DNA of 64,000 nt from NCBI GenBank assembly GCA_902806095.1, contig CADCVF010000030.1, positions 1 through 64,000 of the forward strand, written 5' to 3'. Shown in pieces: positions 1 through 9,738 of this stretch (position 1 is its first letter; each line of letters opens with the position of its first letter). A model generated the notes under the pieces. The model saw only the letters and a program-made list of their open reading frames with translations. It was not told the origin of the DNA and did no database searches. A program made the position numbers and the translations under genes. The stretch comes from an uncultured Rubrobacteraceae bacterium (GTDB taxonomy: Bacteria > Actinomycetota > Rubrobacteria > Rubrobacterales > Rubrobacteraceae).

Positions 1-911
1 TTCGGGTGCGTCGCCGCCACGACAAGGTCGGCCTCCAGTTCCTCGCCGCCCTCGAGCACCACGCCCGTTACGCGCCCGTTTTTCTGCAGTATGCGCTCGA
101 CCGGCGCGTTGGTCCTTACCTCCGCGCCGAACTCCTCGGCGGAACTCCTCAACGCGTCAGAGATGGCCCCCATACCTCCTCTCGGATATCCCCAGGAGCT
201 TAGGCCGAGACCGGCGTCCCCGATCTCGTGGTGCATCAGGACGTACGCCGTCCCGGGGGTCGCTGGACCGGCCCACGTCCCGATAATGCCGTCGACCGCC
301 AGTGCGCCCTTGATCTGCGGCGACTCGAACCAGTCGTCAAGCAGATCCCAGGCGCTCATCGTCATGAGCCTGGTGAGCTCGCCGACACGGGGCACATCCA
401 ATCCCCGCATCCGCCACGCCAGCTTCAGCTGATCCAGTAGATCGAGGGGATGCCTCGACCCCACTTTGGGCGGCGTCGTCAGCAGCAAGGGCTCAAGGAT
501 CGCCGCCAGCTCTCCAAGCCACTTCCGCCACTCCCCGTACGCCTCCGCGTCCTTGCGCGAGAACCGCGCGAGCGCCTCATAATCCTCTTTTACATCAACC
601 CCGGTCATGGTAAGAGAACGCCCGTCAGGAAAGGCGTAGAACGAAGGACCCATCGGATATACCTTGTACCCGTGATGCTCCAGGCGCAACTCGTCAATAA
701 CGCGCCTGGGCATCAGGCTCATCACGTACGAGTAGGTGGTGACGTTGAACTCAGGGGCCTCCTGCCAGGGAGCGTCGGTCACCGCCGCCCCGCCGACCTT
801 GTGACGGGCCTCGAGCACCACCGTCCTCAACCCGTCGCGGGCGAGATAGGCCCCCGCAGCCAACCCATTGTGCCCCCCGCCGATGACTATGGCCTCGTAA
901 CCGCCCCTCAT
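1..911 (-). CDS. NAD(P)/FAD-dependent oxidoreductase (phytoene desaturase/amine oxidase-like), 3' end cut by window edge
   Basis: Reverse-strand translation from ATG at 911: MRGGYEAIVIGGGHNGLAAGAYLARDGLRTVVLEARHKVGGAAVTD..., Rossmann FAD motif GGGHNGL and VVLEA; open to window edge. Confidence 0.85.
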   Translation of the reverse strand, partial: MRGGYEAIVIGGGHNGLAAGAYLARDGLRTVVLEARHKVGGAAVTDAPWQEAPEFNVTTYSYVMSLMPRRVIDELRLEHHGYKVYPMGPSFYAFPDGRSLTMTGVDVKEDYEALARFSRKDAEAYGEWRKWLGELAAILEPLLLTTPPKVGSRHPLDLLDQLKLAWRMRGLDVPRVGELTRLMTMSAWDLLDDWFESPQIKGALAVDGIIGTWAGPATPGTAYVLMHHEIGDAGLGLSSWGYPRGGMGAISDALRSSAEEFGAEVRTNAPVERILQKNGRVTGVVLEGGEELEADLVVAATHP

Positions 912-943
912 CACCTCTCCTCTCACAAGCTTGCAATCAATAC

Positions 944-959
944 TAAACCACTGTTCAAT
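944..959. promoter_or_regulatory. Candidate TetR operator TAAACCACTGTTCAAT
   Basis: Motif TAAAYNNCNNTTCA recurs at 1057-1072 and 6403-6418, all upstream of genes around the TetR gene. Confidence 0.4.
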
Positions 960-1056
960 GTAACATCCCGCGTTAACGAGGGCAAGACATTTCTTTTTGC
1001 TCGCGGATCGCGGGTTTATGTGGACTGGAGTGGGCGCTTATGCTATCGTTGTACAT

Positions 1057-1072
1057 TAAATAGCCGTTCACA
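1057..1072. promoter_or_regulatory. Candidate TetR operator TAAATAGCCGTTCACA
   Basis: Same motif, between divergent oxidoreductase and TetR genes. Confidence 0.35.
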
Positions 1073-1099
1073 AGTTCGGATGCATACTGTAGGAGGGAA

Positions 1100-1771
1100 A
1101 TGGGCGCGAGGCCCAAGTTGACGCAGAAGCGCCGCACGCAGATGCTGGAGGCTGCGATGGAGGTGATCGTGGAGCGGGGTCTTTGCGAGACGCGCATCGC
1201 CGACGTGGCGGACAGGGCTGGTTTGAGCCCGGCCCTGGTGGTGTACTACTTCGGGTCTAAGGAGACGCTTCTGACCGAGGCGCTCGCCTATGCGGAGGAT
1301 CTTTTCTACATAGAGGCCTTCCGGGAGCTCACGGGCATCGAGGGTGCATCGCGGCGGCTGGTGCGCTTGATCGAGTTGGCGTGTCCGCCTGTGGTGCGGC
1401 GCGAGAGTGACGAGTACTGGACGCTTTGGGTCGAATTATGGTCGCGGGCTCTGCGCAACGAAGAGGCGGCCCGCAAGCGGGAGGCGCTCGAGCGCCGCTG
1501 GCGCAACACCATCGCTGAGGTGGTAAGGGAGGGCCAGCGCTCGGGCGAGTTCGGAGTTTGCGACCCCGAGCGCTTCGCGACGTACCTCTCCGCGCTCATG
1601 GACGGCCTCGCGCTACAGGTGTTGTTCGGCGACCCTGCGGTGGGCGGAGAACTGGCCAATGAGATGTGTCTGGAAACGGCGGCCAGGGAGTTGGGTTTCG
1701 ACCCCGGCGCGTACGGCCGCAGGGGCGAGGAAGATGTCGCCGGGCAGGAGGAACTCGCGGCCGAGAGGTAG
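1100..1771 (+). CDS. TetR/AcrR family transcriptional regulator (BetI-like)
   Basis: N-terminal HTH KRRTQMLEAAMEVIVERGLCETRIADVADRAGLSPALVVYYFGSKETLL. Confidence 0.9.
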   Translation: MGARPKLTQKRRTQMLEAAMEVIVERGLCETRIADVADRAGLSPALVVYYFGSKETLLTEALAYAEDLFYIEAFRELTGIEGASRRLVRLIELACPPVVRRESDEYWTLWVELWSRALRNEEAARKREALERRWRNTIAEVVREGQRSGEFGVCDPERFATYLSALMDGLALQVLFGDPAVGGELANEMCLETAARELGFDPGAYGRRGEEDVAGQEELAAER

Positions 1772-1811
1772 GGAAGGGGCGTACGAACGCCTCACGAGGA
1801 GGTTGGTAGAG

Positions 1812-3077
1812 ATGGCATTCCACCCGAGGGAGAGATCACCCTGGCGGCGCACCATGTCGCGTCGAGAGGCGCTGAGACTGATAGCGGGGACGGCTGCCGC
1901 GGGCGGGCTGCTCGCCGGCTGCGGTTCGACGCCCGGTTCCTCGTCGGCTCCCCGGCTTGTTATCGGGACCCGGGAGAACCCGGTGGAGCAGCCGCTGTTC
2001 GACGACCGTCAGAGCATAGATTCAGGTCTCGAGCCGGAGGAAGGCCCGCTGCGTGTGTACAACTGGGCGGACTACATAAACCCCGCTGTGCTGAAGGGTT
2101 TCACCCAGCGATTCGGGTCGGAGGTGGAAGTCACCACCTTCTATAACTCGCAGGAAGCCGCGCAGAAGCTGAGGACCGGTAAGATCAGCTTCGACGTCTT
2201 CTTCCCCACGCAGGACGATTTGCCCAAGTACGTGGCGGGGAAGCTGTTGCAGCCCCTAAACCACGACTACCTTCCGAACCTGCAGAAGAACGTCTGGCCG
2301 ACGCTCGTGGATCCCTTCTACGACAGGCACTCACGCTACACCGCACCTTACGTGACCTACAGCACGGGCATCGGGTGGCGGACGGACGTGGTTTCGGTTG
2401 ACGTGGCGGGCATGGAGAACCCCTGGGACGTTTTCTGGGATCCCGAGTACAGGGGCGTCACCGGCCTCTACGACGAGTACAGGGACGCTCTGAGCGTGGG
2501 GATGTACAGGAGCGGCATAACCAGCGTCAACGACGCCAAGCCCTCTGACCTCGAAAAAGCCAGGGACAACCTTCTGGAGTTGCCTGACCTGATGGATATC
2601 CGGTACACCATCGACGGGGCTTACTCCAGGCTACCCGAGGGCAACCTGGGCCTGGCTCAGGCCTGGTCGGGGGACACGCTGCTGGCCATACAGTACGTGC
2701 CCGAGGGCAGGGACCCTTCCGTGCTGCGCTACTTGTGGCCGCCGAAGGCGACGCAGGACAGGGTGGGGGGTATGATCTCCAACGACTGTATGGCGGTGCT
2801 CGCAAACGCGGAGCGTCCCGTTCTCGCCCACGCGTTTATCAACTACGTCCTCGACACGAAGGTGGCGCTCGAGAACATGAGCTGGCTGGGTTACCAGCCG
2901 CCCCAGAAGTCGCTCGACCCGACGAGCATGGTGGACAGGGGGCTCGTCCCCGAGACCCTCGCCACGGCCGTCGTCGCGCAGGAAGACTTCGAGATGGGTC
3001 AGATCACCACGCAGCTGACGCCGGAAGAAGACAGTAGTTGGCAGGAGACGTGGTCAAGAGTCCAGCAGGGAGGTTAG
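1812..3077 (+). CDS. Spermidine/putrescine-type ABC transporter substrate-binding protein (PotD-like), Tat/lipoprotein-like signal
   Basis: SRREALRLIAGTAAAGGLLAGCGS signal; LRVYNWADYINPAVLKGFTQRFGSEVEVTTFYNSQEAAQKL is typical of PotD/PotF; start trimmed from the 1659 ORF. Confidence 0.88.
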   Translation: MAFHPRERSPWRRTMSRREALRLIAGTAAAGGLLAGCGSTPGSSSAPRLVIGTRENPVEQPLFDDRQSIDSGLEPEEGPLRVYNWADYINPAVLKGFTQRFGSEVEVTTFYNSQEAAQKLRTGKISFDVFFPTQDDLPKYVAGKLLQPLNHDYLPNLQKNVWPTLVDPFYDRHSRYTAPYVTYSTGIGWRTDVVSVDVAGMENPWDVFWDPEYRGVTGLYDEYRDALSVGMYRSGITSVNDAKPSDLEKARDNLLELPDLMDIRYTIDGAYSRLPEGNLGLAQAWSGDTLLAIQYVPEGRDPSVLRYLWPPKATQDRVGGMISNDCMAVLANAERPVLAHAFINYVLDTKVALENMSWLGYQPPQKSLDPTSMVDRGLVPETLATAVVAQEDFEMGQITTQLTPEEDSSWQETWSRVQQGG

Positions 3078-3129
3078 CGGCCTGAGCGGGCCCGCCGACG
3101 AAAGGCGCGCGGTAGGCGAGAGGCGCTGG

Positions 3130-4002
3130 TTGTGGCCATCGCTGGCGCTGCCGGGCGTGCTCTGGCTGGTGCTCCTCTTCCTTACGCCGCTCTACGCCGT
3201 CTTCGCTGTGGCCATGGGAGCGCCTGATCCTATCTTCGGCGGCGCCCTGCCAGCGTGGAACCCGCTGGCGTGGGATCCGGGCGAGTTCGGGACGATCCTC
3301 GGCGAGCTGTTCACTGGGCAGCTGGGGTTCGTGTTCCTGCGCACGCTCATCTACGTCGCTATCGCCACGTTTCTGAGCCTCCTAATCGGCTACCCCGTCG
3401 CCTACTACGTGGCCCGGCATGCCGGCCGTTTCCGGGTCCTGCTCCTGATGCTCATCATCGCCCCGTTCTGGATCAACTACCTCATGCGGATGTTGGCTTG
3501 GGTGAACCTGCTCTCCACCGACGGTTACGTCAACCAGATCCTCCTGTTCGTCGGACTCCTGGACGAGCCACGGGAGTGGCTGGTCGGCAAGCACGAGACA
3601 GTCATCCTGGGGCTCGTCTACGGGTACGTGCCGTTCCTGATCCTGCCGCTGTTCGCCGCGCTCGACCGGATAGACTCGCGGGTGATCGAGGCCGCCCGCG
3701 ACCTCGGGGCCAGCCCGGCGCGGGCATTCTTTGCCGTTACACTTCCTTTGTCTTCCCAGGGCATTCTAGCCGGCTGTGTCATCGTAATGCTGCCGATGTT
3801 CGGCGACTACTACACAGCCACGCTCCTCTCCGGCTCTCCGAGAACGAACATGGTCGGCAAGCTCATCGAGCAAGACATCCTCAGCGGCGCGGGCAGCGGA
3901 AGGGGTGCCGCCCTGACCGTCGTGCTGATGGTGTTCGTCGGCATCTTGATGACCTACTACCTCTACAGCGTGGCGCGGGCCTCCAGGGAGGCCAGGTCAT
4001 GA
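3130..4002 (+). CDS. Polyamine-type ABC transporter permease (PotB-like)
   Basis: Hydrophobic; EAARDLGASPARAFFAVTLPLSSQGI EAA-loop; start codon uncertain (TTG, or upstream CTG). Confidence 0.87.
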   Translation: MWPSLALPGVLWLVLLFLTPLYAVFAVAMGAPDPIFGGALPAWNPLAWDPGEFGTILGELFTGQLGFVFLRTLIYVAIATFLSLLIGYPVAYYVARHAGRFRVLLLMLIIAPFWINYLMRMLAWVNLLSTDGYVNQILLFVGLLDEPREWLVGKHETVILGLVYGYVPFLILPLFAALDRIDSRVIEAARDLGASPARAFFAVTLPLSSQGILAGCVIVMLPMFGDYYTATLLSGSPRTNMVGKLIEQDILSGAGSGRGAALTVVLMVFVGILMTYYLYSVARASREARS

Positions 4003-4913
4003 CGTTCGGACGCGCAGAATCGCGGCCGAATGCAACGCGCTTCAAGTCGTGGTGGTCGAATCCCTGGGGCAAACCGCGTTTCCTGGTGCTCTTCACGTGG
4101 GCTTACATCCTCTGGTCGCTCGTTCCTGTGGCTATAGCCGTGCAGTTCGGCTTTAACGAGGGCCGCTCGCGCAGCGCCTGGCAGGGCTTCTCGCTTCGGT
4201 GGTACGTTGGGGACCCGAACCTCTCCGTCCTGCACGACCCGTCGCTGCGCGCTGCGCTCGTGCAGAGCCTCCAGCTGGCAGCGCTCACGATGCTGATCGC
4301 CACGCCACTTGGGGTCGCGCTGGCTATCGGCCTCGCGCGCTGGAGCGGGTGGGGTGCCAGGCCCGCCAACTTCCTGATGCTCTTTCCACTGGTCACGCCG
4401 GAGATAGTGATGGGCGTCGCGCTGTTCCTGGTATTCGTGCACCTCTTCGGCTTCGTGCGGCTCGGCACGATGGCCCAGGTGCTCGGGCACGTAACCTTTA
4501 CGGTCTCCTACGTCGTCATAGTCGTTCGCGGACGTCTGTTCTCTGTCGGCAGGGAGTACGAGGAAGCGGCTATGGACCTCGGCGCCTCACGGCTGCAAGC
4601 GCTCCGTACTGTGTTGCTGCCGATGCTGGCGCCAGCCATCTGGGCGAGCCTCATGGTAGCCTTCGCCATCTCTATAGACGACTTCGTGATCAGCGCCTTC
4701 CTGATGGGGGATGCGTCGTCGGCCACGATACCGGTCAAGCTCTACAGCGCCGCCCGCCTGGCGCCGAGTCCCGCGATAAACGCCCTGGCGAGCATTCTCC
4801 TCTTCGCCTCCATGCTGGCCATTACGATCGCTATCCTGGTAATGGGCCGGTCCCGCAGAAGGGAAGGCGCCGAAGGCTCCGCGGTGGAAGACTTTGCCAG
4901 GTTGGATCTGTAG
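3999..4913 (+). CDS. Polyamine-type ABC transporter permease (PotC-like)
   Basis: ATGA overlap with previous gene; EEAAMDLGASRLQALRTVLLPMLAPAI EAA-loop. Confidence 0.87.
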   Translation: MTFGRAESRPNATRFKSWWSNPWGKPRFLVLFTWAYILWSLVPVAIAVQFGFNEGRSRSAWQGFSLRWYVGDPNLSVLHDPSLRAALVQSLQLAALTMLIATPLGVALAIGLARWSGWGARPANFLMLFPLVTPEIVMGVALFLVFVHLFGFVRLGTMAQVLGHVTFTVSYVVIVVRGRLFSVGREYEEAAMDLGASRLQALRTVLLPMLAPAIWASLMVAFAISIDDFVISAFLMGDASSATIPVKLYSAARLAPSPAINALASILLFASMLAITIAILVMGRSRRREGAEGSAVEDFARLDL

Positions 4914-4952
4914 GGGCGGTTCGTATGAGGGCGGTTCGCGAACCGCCCCTAC
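4910..4952. terminator. Bidirectional hairpin between convergent permease and ATPase genes
   Basis: GTAGGGGCGGTTCG ... CGAACCGCCCCTAC inverted repeat. Confidence 0.65.
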
Positions 4953-4974
4953 AACCAATCCGCGGCTTCGGGTT

Positions 4975-6141
4975 TCAGGATTTCGCTGTCGCACGGGCGG
5001 ATGCTACGGAACGCTCCCCGTTCTCCTCCTCGTTCGACCCGGCGGTTTCGGTGCACAGCACGCGCAGGGCTTCGCACGGCAGGCATACAGATACCCTGGT
5101 TCCCCGGTCGAAGGATGACCCCGCCCCATCGTTGGCCAGCATGCATCGGATCGGGGTTCCGCGGTCGAGGGTGACCACAAGTTGGGAGATGGCGCCGGCG
5201 TACACGATGCGTTCGATCTTCCCCGGCAACCTGTTCTCGCCGGTCTCCCCTGCAGCATCCACGCGCACCCGCTCGGGACGCACGACCACCTTGACGGGCC
5301 CCCTGGCCGAGGTGTGACCGTGGGAGGCGAACAGTTCGGAGTCCCCGACCCTGACCCGGCACCGGCCTTCGGAATCCGTGCCTGTGGCCTGCGCGTCCAG
5401 CAGGTTCGAGACGCCGAGGAAGTCAGCAACGTTGGCGGACGCCGGCTCCTCGTAGACCTCGCGGGGAGAGCCGACCTGTTCGATACGGCCCTCGTTCATC
5501 ACAGCGAGGCGGTCGGCCATGGTGAGGGCCTCCTCTTGATCGTGAGTAACGTAGACGAAGGTGATCCCGACCTCCTCCTGCAAAGCCTTCAGCTCGATCT
5601 GGAGCGTTTTCCTGAGCTTGGCGTCGAGCGCGCCGAGCGGCTCGTCCAGCAGGAGCACCGACGGGTTAAGGATCAAAGCTCGCGCGAGCGCGACCCGTTG
5701 CTGCTGTCCGCCTGAGAGCTGGTGCGGTTTGCGGTCGCCCAACTCCTGCATCTGCACGAGGGAGAGCGCCTCTCCGACCCTGCTACGGGCCTCCTCCCTG
5801 GTCACCTTAGCGAAGCGCAACCCGAAGGTGACGTTCTCGGCGACGGTCAGGTGGGAGAAGAGGGCGTAGCTCTGGAACACGGTGTTGACATTGCGCCGGT
5901 TCGGGGGGGTGTCTGATACGTCCTTGCCATCAAGCAAGACCTGTCCCCCGCTAGGACGCTCGAAACCGGCGATCATACGCAGCGTCGTCGTCTTGCCGCA
6001 CCCGCTCGGACCCAGCAGCGAGAAGAACTCTCCCGGCGGGATATCCAGGTCTATGCCGCACACGGCCTCGTGGTTGCCGTAGCGCTTGGCGAGATCTACG
6101 AGCTGTACGTGCCCCCCTGCGGGGCCTTCCTCCACGTTCAT
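4975..6141 (-). CDS. ABC transporter ATP-binding protein (PotA-like)
   Basis: Walker [10 protein letters not shown], signature [16 protein letters not shown]-terminal TOBE-like region. Confidence 0.9.
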   Translation of the reverse strand: MNVEEGPAGGHVQLVDLAKRYGNHEAVCGIDLDIPPGEFFSLLGPSGCGKTTTLRMIAGFERPSGGQVLLDGKDVSDTPPNRRNVNTVFQSYALFSHLTVAENVTFGLRFAKVTREEARSRVGEALSLVQMQELGDRKPHQLSGGQQQRVALARALILNPSVLLLDEPLGALDAKLRKTLQIELKALQEEVGITFVYVTHDQEEALTMADRLAVMNEGRIEQVGSPREVYEEPASANVADFLGVSNLLDAQATGTDSEGRCRVRVGDSELFASHGHTSARGPVKVVVRPERVRVDAAGETGENRLPGKIERIVYAGAISQLVVTLDRGTPIRCMLANDGAGSSFDRGTRVSVCLPCEALRVLCTETAGSNEEENGERSVASARATAKS

Positions 6142-6389
6142 CCGCGCAAAGCCCTCGCGAAGGCCCCGAAGTTGTCAACGAAGCGCCCGGCGTCGTCCTC
6201 GGAGCCCTCTCTGTGGCTGACCCAGATCATCTGCGGACGCGCGATCTGCCCACCCGGGGTCGCCCCTCCCGCCTCACCGATCAACGCCCCCGCCCCGGAC
6301 GGGCACTCCTTGAATCGGCGTTCATCCTCGACGACGATCTCATCGAGCCTGCGGAGGTCCCGATCAGTCCAACTCCGCACAGTCTCCAT
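6138..6389 (-). CDS. Conserved-looking small hypothetical protein translationally coupled to the ATPase gene
   Basis: 83 aa ORF, 4-bp overlap with downstream ATPase start, good RBS (aggagg) upstream. Confidence 0.55.
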   Translation of the reverse strand: METVRSWTDRDLRRLDEIVVEDERRFKECPSGAGALIGEAGGATPGGQIARPQMIWVSHREGSEDDAGRFVDNFGAFARALRG

Positions 6390-6402
6390 AAAACTCCTCC
6401 TT

Positions 6403-6418
6403 TAAACAACGATTCAAT
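6403..6418. promoter_or_regulatory. Candidate TetR operator TAAACAACGATTCAAT
   Basis: Matches sites at 944 and 1057. Confidence 0.4.
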
Positions 6419-6450
6419 AATAGGCGCATGACTTCATTGTGTCAACGCTT

Positions 6451-6612
6451 CAGCATTTCAGCACGCTCCCGCTTCGCCTCCGCTCGTCAGCACTTCAGCC
6501 CGGCGGCTGTGCCGCCTTGTCAGCAAGTCAGCAAGGACTTGCACACGAATAAGCTGAAATGCTGACAAGTCGCCTGGCGAAGCCTGGCGGCGTGCTGAAA
6601 TGCTGAAGTGCT
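6451..6612. repeat. TCAGCNNN/NNNGCTGA modular repeat, copy A (two opposed arms)
   Basis: CAGCATTTCAGCACGC...TCAGCACTTCAGC...GTCAGCAAGTCAGCAAGG...AAGCTGAAATGCTGACAAG...CGTGCTGAAATGCTGAAGTGCT. Confidence 0.8.
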
Positions 6613-6650
6613 CGCCGTGCATAAGGCTTGAGAGCCTTATGCACGGCGAG
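6611..6650. terminator. Perfect 18-bp stem, TGAG loop, overlapping the 3' end of the AI-2E-family gene
   Basis: CTCGCCGTGCATAAGGCT-TGAG-AGCCTTATGCACGGCGAG. Confidence 0.6.
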
Positions 6651-7815
6651 AGGGACGTAGTGCTTTCAGGACTTTGTCGATCGGGCCTGGGAGGTTGTGT
6701 TTGGGGGGTTCCCTGGCGGGTGGGTTGGGGTCTGTTCCCATCTGGTCCATCTTTTGCACCCAGAGTTCGCGCACCAGGACCTGCAGAGCGGCGACGAGTG
6801 GGACGGCCAGGAAGACCCCTATCAGGCCGAAGAGTGTGCCCATTACCAGTATGGCGAATATCACGACTGCGGGATGCAGGTCCACGGCCCGGCTCATTAC
6901 GATCGGTTGGAGGAGGTTGCCTTCGATCTGCTGGATGATGATAAAGGCCAGTATCACATAGACGGCTGAGAAGGGGTCCGAGATCAGGGCCAGAAGCACG
7001 GGCAGGACGACCGAGATGAGCGCGCCCACGTAGGGGATGAACGAGATCAGACCACTCAAGAGACCGAGGAGCAGCCCGAAAGGCACCCCGATCAGGGAGA
7101 GCGAGACGGCCCAGAAGACAGCGATGAAGGTCATGGCAGCGAGCTGACCGAGGAACCACCGCTGTTCCGTTTGGTACAGTATCTGAAGCACCTCTCGCGT
7201 CCTCTGCCGCCATCCCGCTGGGAAGAGCGAGACGAACCCGTTGACCCAGGGCTCGGGCCGGATGACCAGGTAGATCGTGGAGATGAACACGACCGCCGCC
7301 AGCGAGACCACGGTCGCCGCGGTAAGCCCCACCCCAGCAGCCGTCGATACGGTGCTACCAGTGAGCACCTCTCGCCCGACCCCTGAGAGGCTTTCGGGAT
7401 CGAGGCCGATCTGGGTACCGAGCCCGAAGAAGCTCTGGAGACGGTTGGCAAGGGCGAAGGCTTCTTCCAGGAGCGTCGGGAAAGCCTCGGCCAATTGGCG
7501 GGATTGCGTCTCGACGGCGGGGACGAGCGCCAGGCCGAAGAGCCAGAGCACTAGCGCCAACGCCACTATCACCGCCAGAAGTCCCCACGTTCGCGGTAGG
7601 CCTCTCCTGGCCAGGTAGTTGACCGGAGCACTGAGTATGATGGACAGGAGGATCGTCAGCAGGAACGCCAGAATCACACCGCTGGTCCGGTAAGCGAAAT
7701 ACCCGCCCAAGAGCAGCGCGAAGACCAGCCCGATGACCGTGTACGTCGTCCTACCAGAGGCTACGGGTCTATCCACTCCCACTCCTTCGGCTGTCCCCGT
7801 AGCCCGAGAATACAC
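6637..7815 (-). CDS. AI-2E family transporter (PerM/YdiK-like permease)
   Basis: Multiple TM segments, GLISFIPYVGALISVVLPVLLALI and VMGTLFGLIGVFLAVPLVA motifs of the family. Confidence 0.88.
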   Translation of the reverse strand: MYSRATGTAEGVGVDRPVASGRTTYTVIGLVFALLLGGYFAYRTSGVILAFLLTILLSIILSAPVNYLARRGLPRTWGLLAVIVALALVLWLFGLALVPAVETQSRQLAEAFPTLLEEAFALANRLQSFFGLGTQIGLDPESLSGVGREVLTGSTVSTAAGVGLTAATVVSLAAVVFISTIYLVIRPEPWVNGFVSLFPAGWRQRTREVLQILYQTEQRWFLGQLAAMTFIAVFWAVSLSLIGVPFGLLLGLLSGLISFIPYVGALISVVLPVLLALISDPFSAVYVILAFIIIQQIEGNLLQPIVMSRAVDLHPAVVIFAILVMGTLFGLIGVFLAVPLVAALQVLVRELWVQKMDQMGTDPNPPAREPPKHNLPGPIDKVLKALRPSRRA

Positions 7816-7844
7816 GACGAGCCATCAACCGTCAGCAAACAAAA

Positions 7845-7900
7845 AGCTGACAAGCTGAAATGCTGACAAGCGAAGGCGAAGCCTGAGCGTGCTGAAATGC
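7845..7900. repeat. Modular repeat, copy B (single arm)
   Basis: AAGCTGACAAGCTGAAATGCTGACAAGCGAAGGCGAAGCCTGAGCGTGCTGAAATGC. Confidence 0.75.
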
Positions 7901-7937
7901 GCGGGTAGGGGAGGGTCGCCGACCCTCCCCTACCCGC
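7901..7937. terminator. Perfect 17-bp stem hairpin
   Basis: GCGGGTAGGGGAGGGTC-GCC-GACCCTCCCCTACCCGC, overlaps the end of the ATPase gene. Confidence 0.65.
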
Positions 7938-8700
7938 CGTTACCCGTCTCTCGGGCCTTGCGGTACTCGGAGACGACGAGTTCGGTCAGTTCCTCGACGG
8001 AGCTCTCGGCGACGGGCTTGTCGTACTCTATGCGGCCGTTTCTGAGCAGGTTGACCCTGTCGCAGACGTCGAAGACCTGGGCGTAGTTGTGGACGATCAG
8101 GATCATGGGTATGCCGCGTTCCTCTTTGAGGCGCTGGATGAGGTCGAGGATCAAGGCCCCCTCCTTAGCCCCCATCGCAGCGAGCGGCTCGTCCAGAAGC
8201 AGCATCTTAGCGTCCGAGTAGACCGCGCGCGCCACGGCTATGGCCTGGCGCTGCCCACCAGAAAGTCTTGCCACCTCGGTGTCTATGGACGGGATGTTCA
8301 CGCCCATGTCTTCGAGGTACTGGGAGGTTTTCTCTTTCATCTTGCGGTTGTTGAGGAAAGGTCCGACGGTCATCTCGCCGTTCAGGAACATGTTGTGGAA
8401 GACCGAGAGCTCGTTGATGAGGGCGAGGTCCTGGTAGACGGTCTGGATGCCCAGAGAGCGCGCCTGGGAGACGGTGCGCAATGTCACCTCTTCTCCTTCG
8501 AGCAGAATCCTGCCCTCGTCAGGGCGGTGGAAGCCGGTAATAGTCTTGAGCAGGGTGCTCTTGCCCGCCCCGTTGTCCCCGATAAGGCCTAGTACTTCTC
8601 CTTCCCTGACGTGCAGGTCAACGCCCTTGAGGACGGAGACCGCACCGAAATTCTTGACGACGCCCTCTACACGCAAGAAGTCCGAGCCGTTCTCCATCAT
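7930..8700 (-). CDS. Sugar ABC transporter ATP-binding protein, single-domain (ribose/fructose type)
   Basis: MENGSDFLRVEGVVKNFGAVSVLKGVDLHVREGEVLGLIGDNGAGKSTLLKTI; LSGGQRQAIAVARAV; upstream part of the ORF lies in the permease gene. Confidence 0.88.
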   Translation of the reverse strand: MMENGSDFLRVEGVVKNFGAVSVLKGVDLHVREGEVLGLIGDNGAGKSTLLKTITGFHRPDEGRILLEGEEVTLRTVSQARSLGIQTVYQDLALINELSVFHNMFLNGEMTVGPFLNNRKMKEKTSQYLEDMGVNIPSIDTEVARLSGGQRQAIAVARAVYSDAKMLLLDEPLAAMGAKEGALILDLIQRLKEERGIPMILIVHNYAQVFDVCDRVNLLRNGRIEYDKPVAESSVEELTELVVSEYRKARETGNGG

Positions 8701-9710
8701 GCCCTCCCCGCGCCGCGCAGCCTCGCGACGTAGACGTTGAGGATCATGGCTATAAGGATGGCGATGCCAAGGATGATGTTGAAGGTGTAGGCGCTTATGC
8801 CCTGCAGGGTGAAGCCGTTGCGGAGGATGGTGAGAACCAGTGCCCCGAGGAACGCGCCTGTAACGGTGCCGACCCCACCCAGTAGCGCTGTCCCCCCTAT
8901 GACCGCCGAGGCGATGCAAAGGAGCACGATGTCGGGCCCGCCGGCGAGCGGGTCTATGGACTGTATGCGGAAAGCCTCGATGATACCGACGAAACCGCCG
9001 AGCACGCCGCAGAGTATGAAGTTGCCGATCTTGATGCGGGCGATGCTAACGCCGGCCTCCCTGGATCCGAGCGGATTGCCGCCCGTGGCGTAGGTGTGCA
9101 GCCCCCACCGGGTGCGCGCGAGGACGAGCTGCAACACGGCGATGATGAGTAGGGTCCATATGGTCCCGGCCCAGGCGTACTCCCCGAGCACCTGGGTGAT
9201 GGTGCTCGTCTCCGGCGTAATCGCGGGGAAGCCACCGGTGAGCGTCACGTTCAGGCCAGCGAGAAGGAAGAACATCCCCAAGGTAGTGATCAGCGAGGAT
9301 ACGCCGAGGTAGACCGTGATCAGGCCGTTTATCAGGCCGACCACGGCCACGGCCAGGAGCCCGACGACCACCGCGAGCGGCAAGACGAGGAAGAGTTTGT
9401 CGTAGGCCAGGTACATCACGATCGGTGCGAACGCGAACGACTGGCCGACGGAGAGGTCGATCTCACCGCAGATGAGCAGCAAACACAACGCCGATGCGAT
9501 AACCACGTAAGGCACGGCGAACTGGGCGAGCGAGAGGAGGTTCTGCTGCGAGAGGAACGCTCCGTTCACCGCCTGAAAGTAGAGCGCCAACCCCACCAGA
9601 ACGATAAGTATGCTCACCTCCCGCACCCGGACGAGCCCGCTCAACAGGCGGCCTGCGAATCCGCGCTCTTGCGTCCCGGCCCCCGCCTCTCGCGCCGTGG
9701 TCTCGCTCAC
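8697..9710 (-). CDS. Sugar ABC transporter permease (RbsC-like)
   Basis: CGEIDLSVGQSFAF, ARTRWGLHTYATGGNPLGSREAGV motifs. Confidence 0.9.
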   Translation of the reverse strand: MSETTAREAGAGTQERGFAGRLLSGLVRVREVSILIVLVGLALYFQAVNGAFLSQQNLLSLAQFAVPYVVIASALCLLLICGEIDLSVGQSFAFAPIVMYLAYDKLFLVLPLAVVVGLLAVAVVGLINGLITVYLGVSSLITTLGMFFLLAGLNVTLTGGFPAITPETSTITQVLGEYAWAGTIWTLLIIAVLQLVLARTRWGLHTYATGGNPLGSREAGVSIARIKIGNFILCGVLGGFVGIIEAFRIQSIDPLAGGPDIVLLCIASAVIGGTALLGGVGTVTGAFLGALVLTILRNGFTLQGISAYTFNIILGIAILIAMILNVYVARLRGAGRA

Positions 9711-9738
9711 GTTACCTCCTCTCGCCTTCGGCCAAGGC

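Noticed and set aside
3255-3998. N-terminal part of the 552-aa ORF 3255-4913
   Set aside because: Out-of-frame overlap with PotB; the true PotC start is ATG at 3999.
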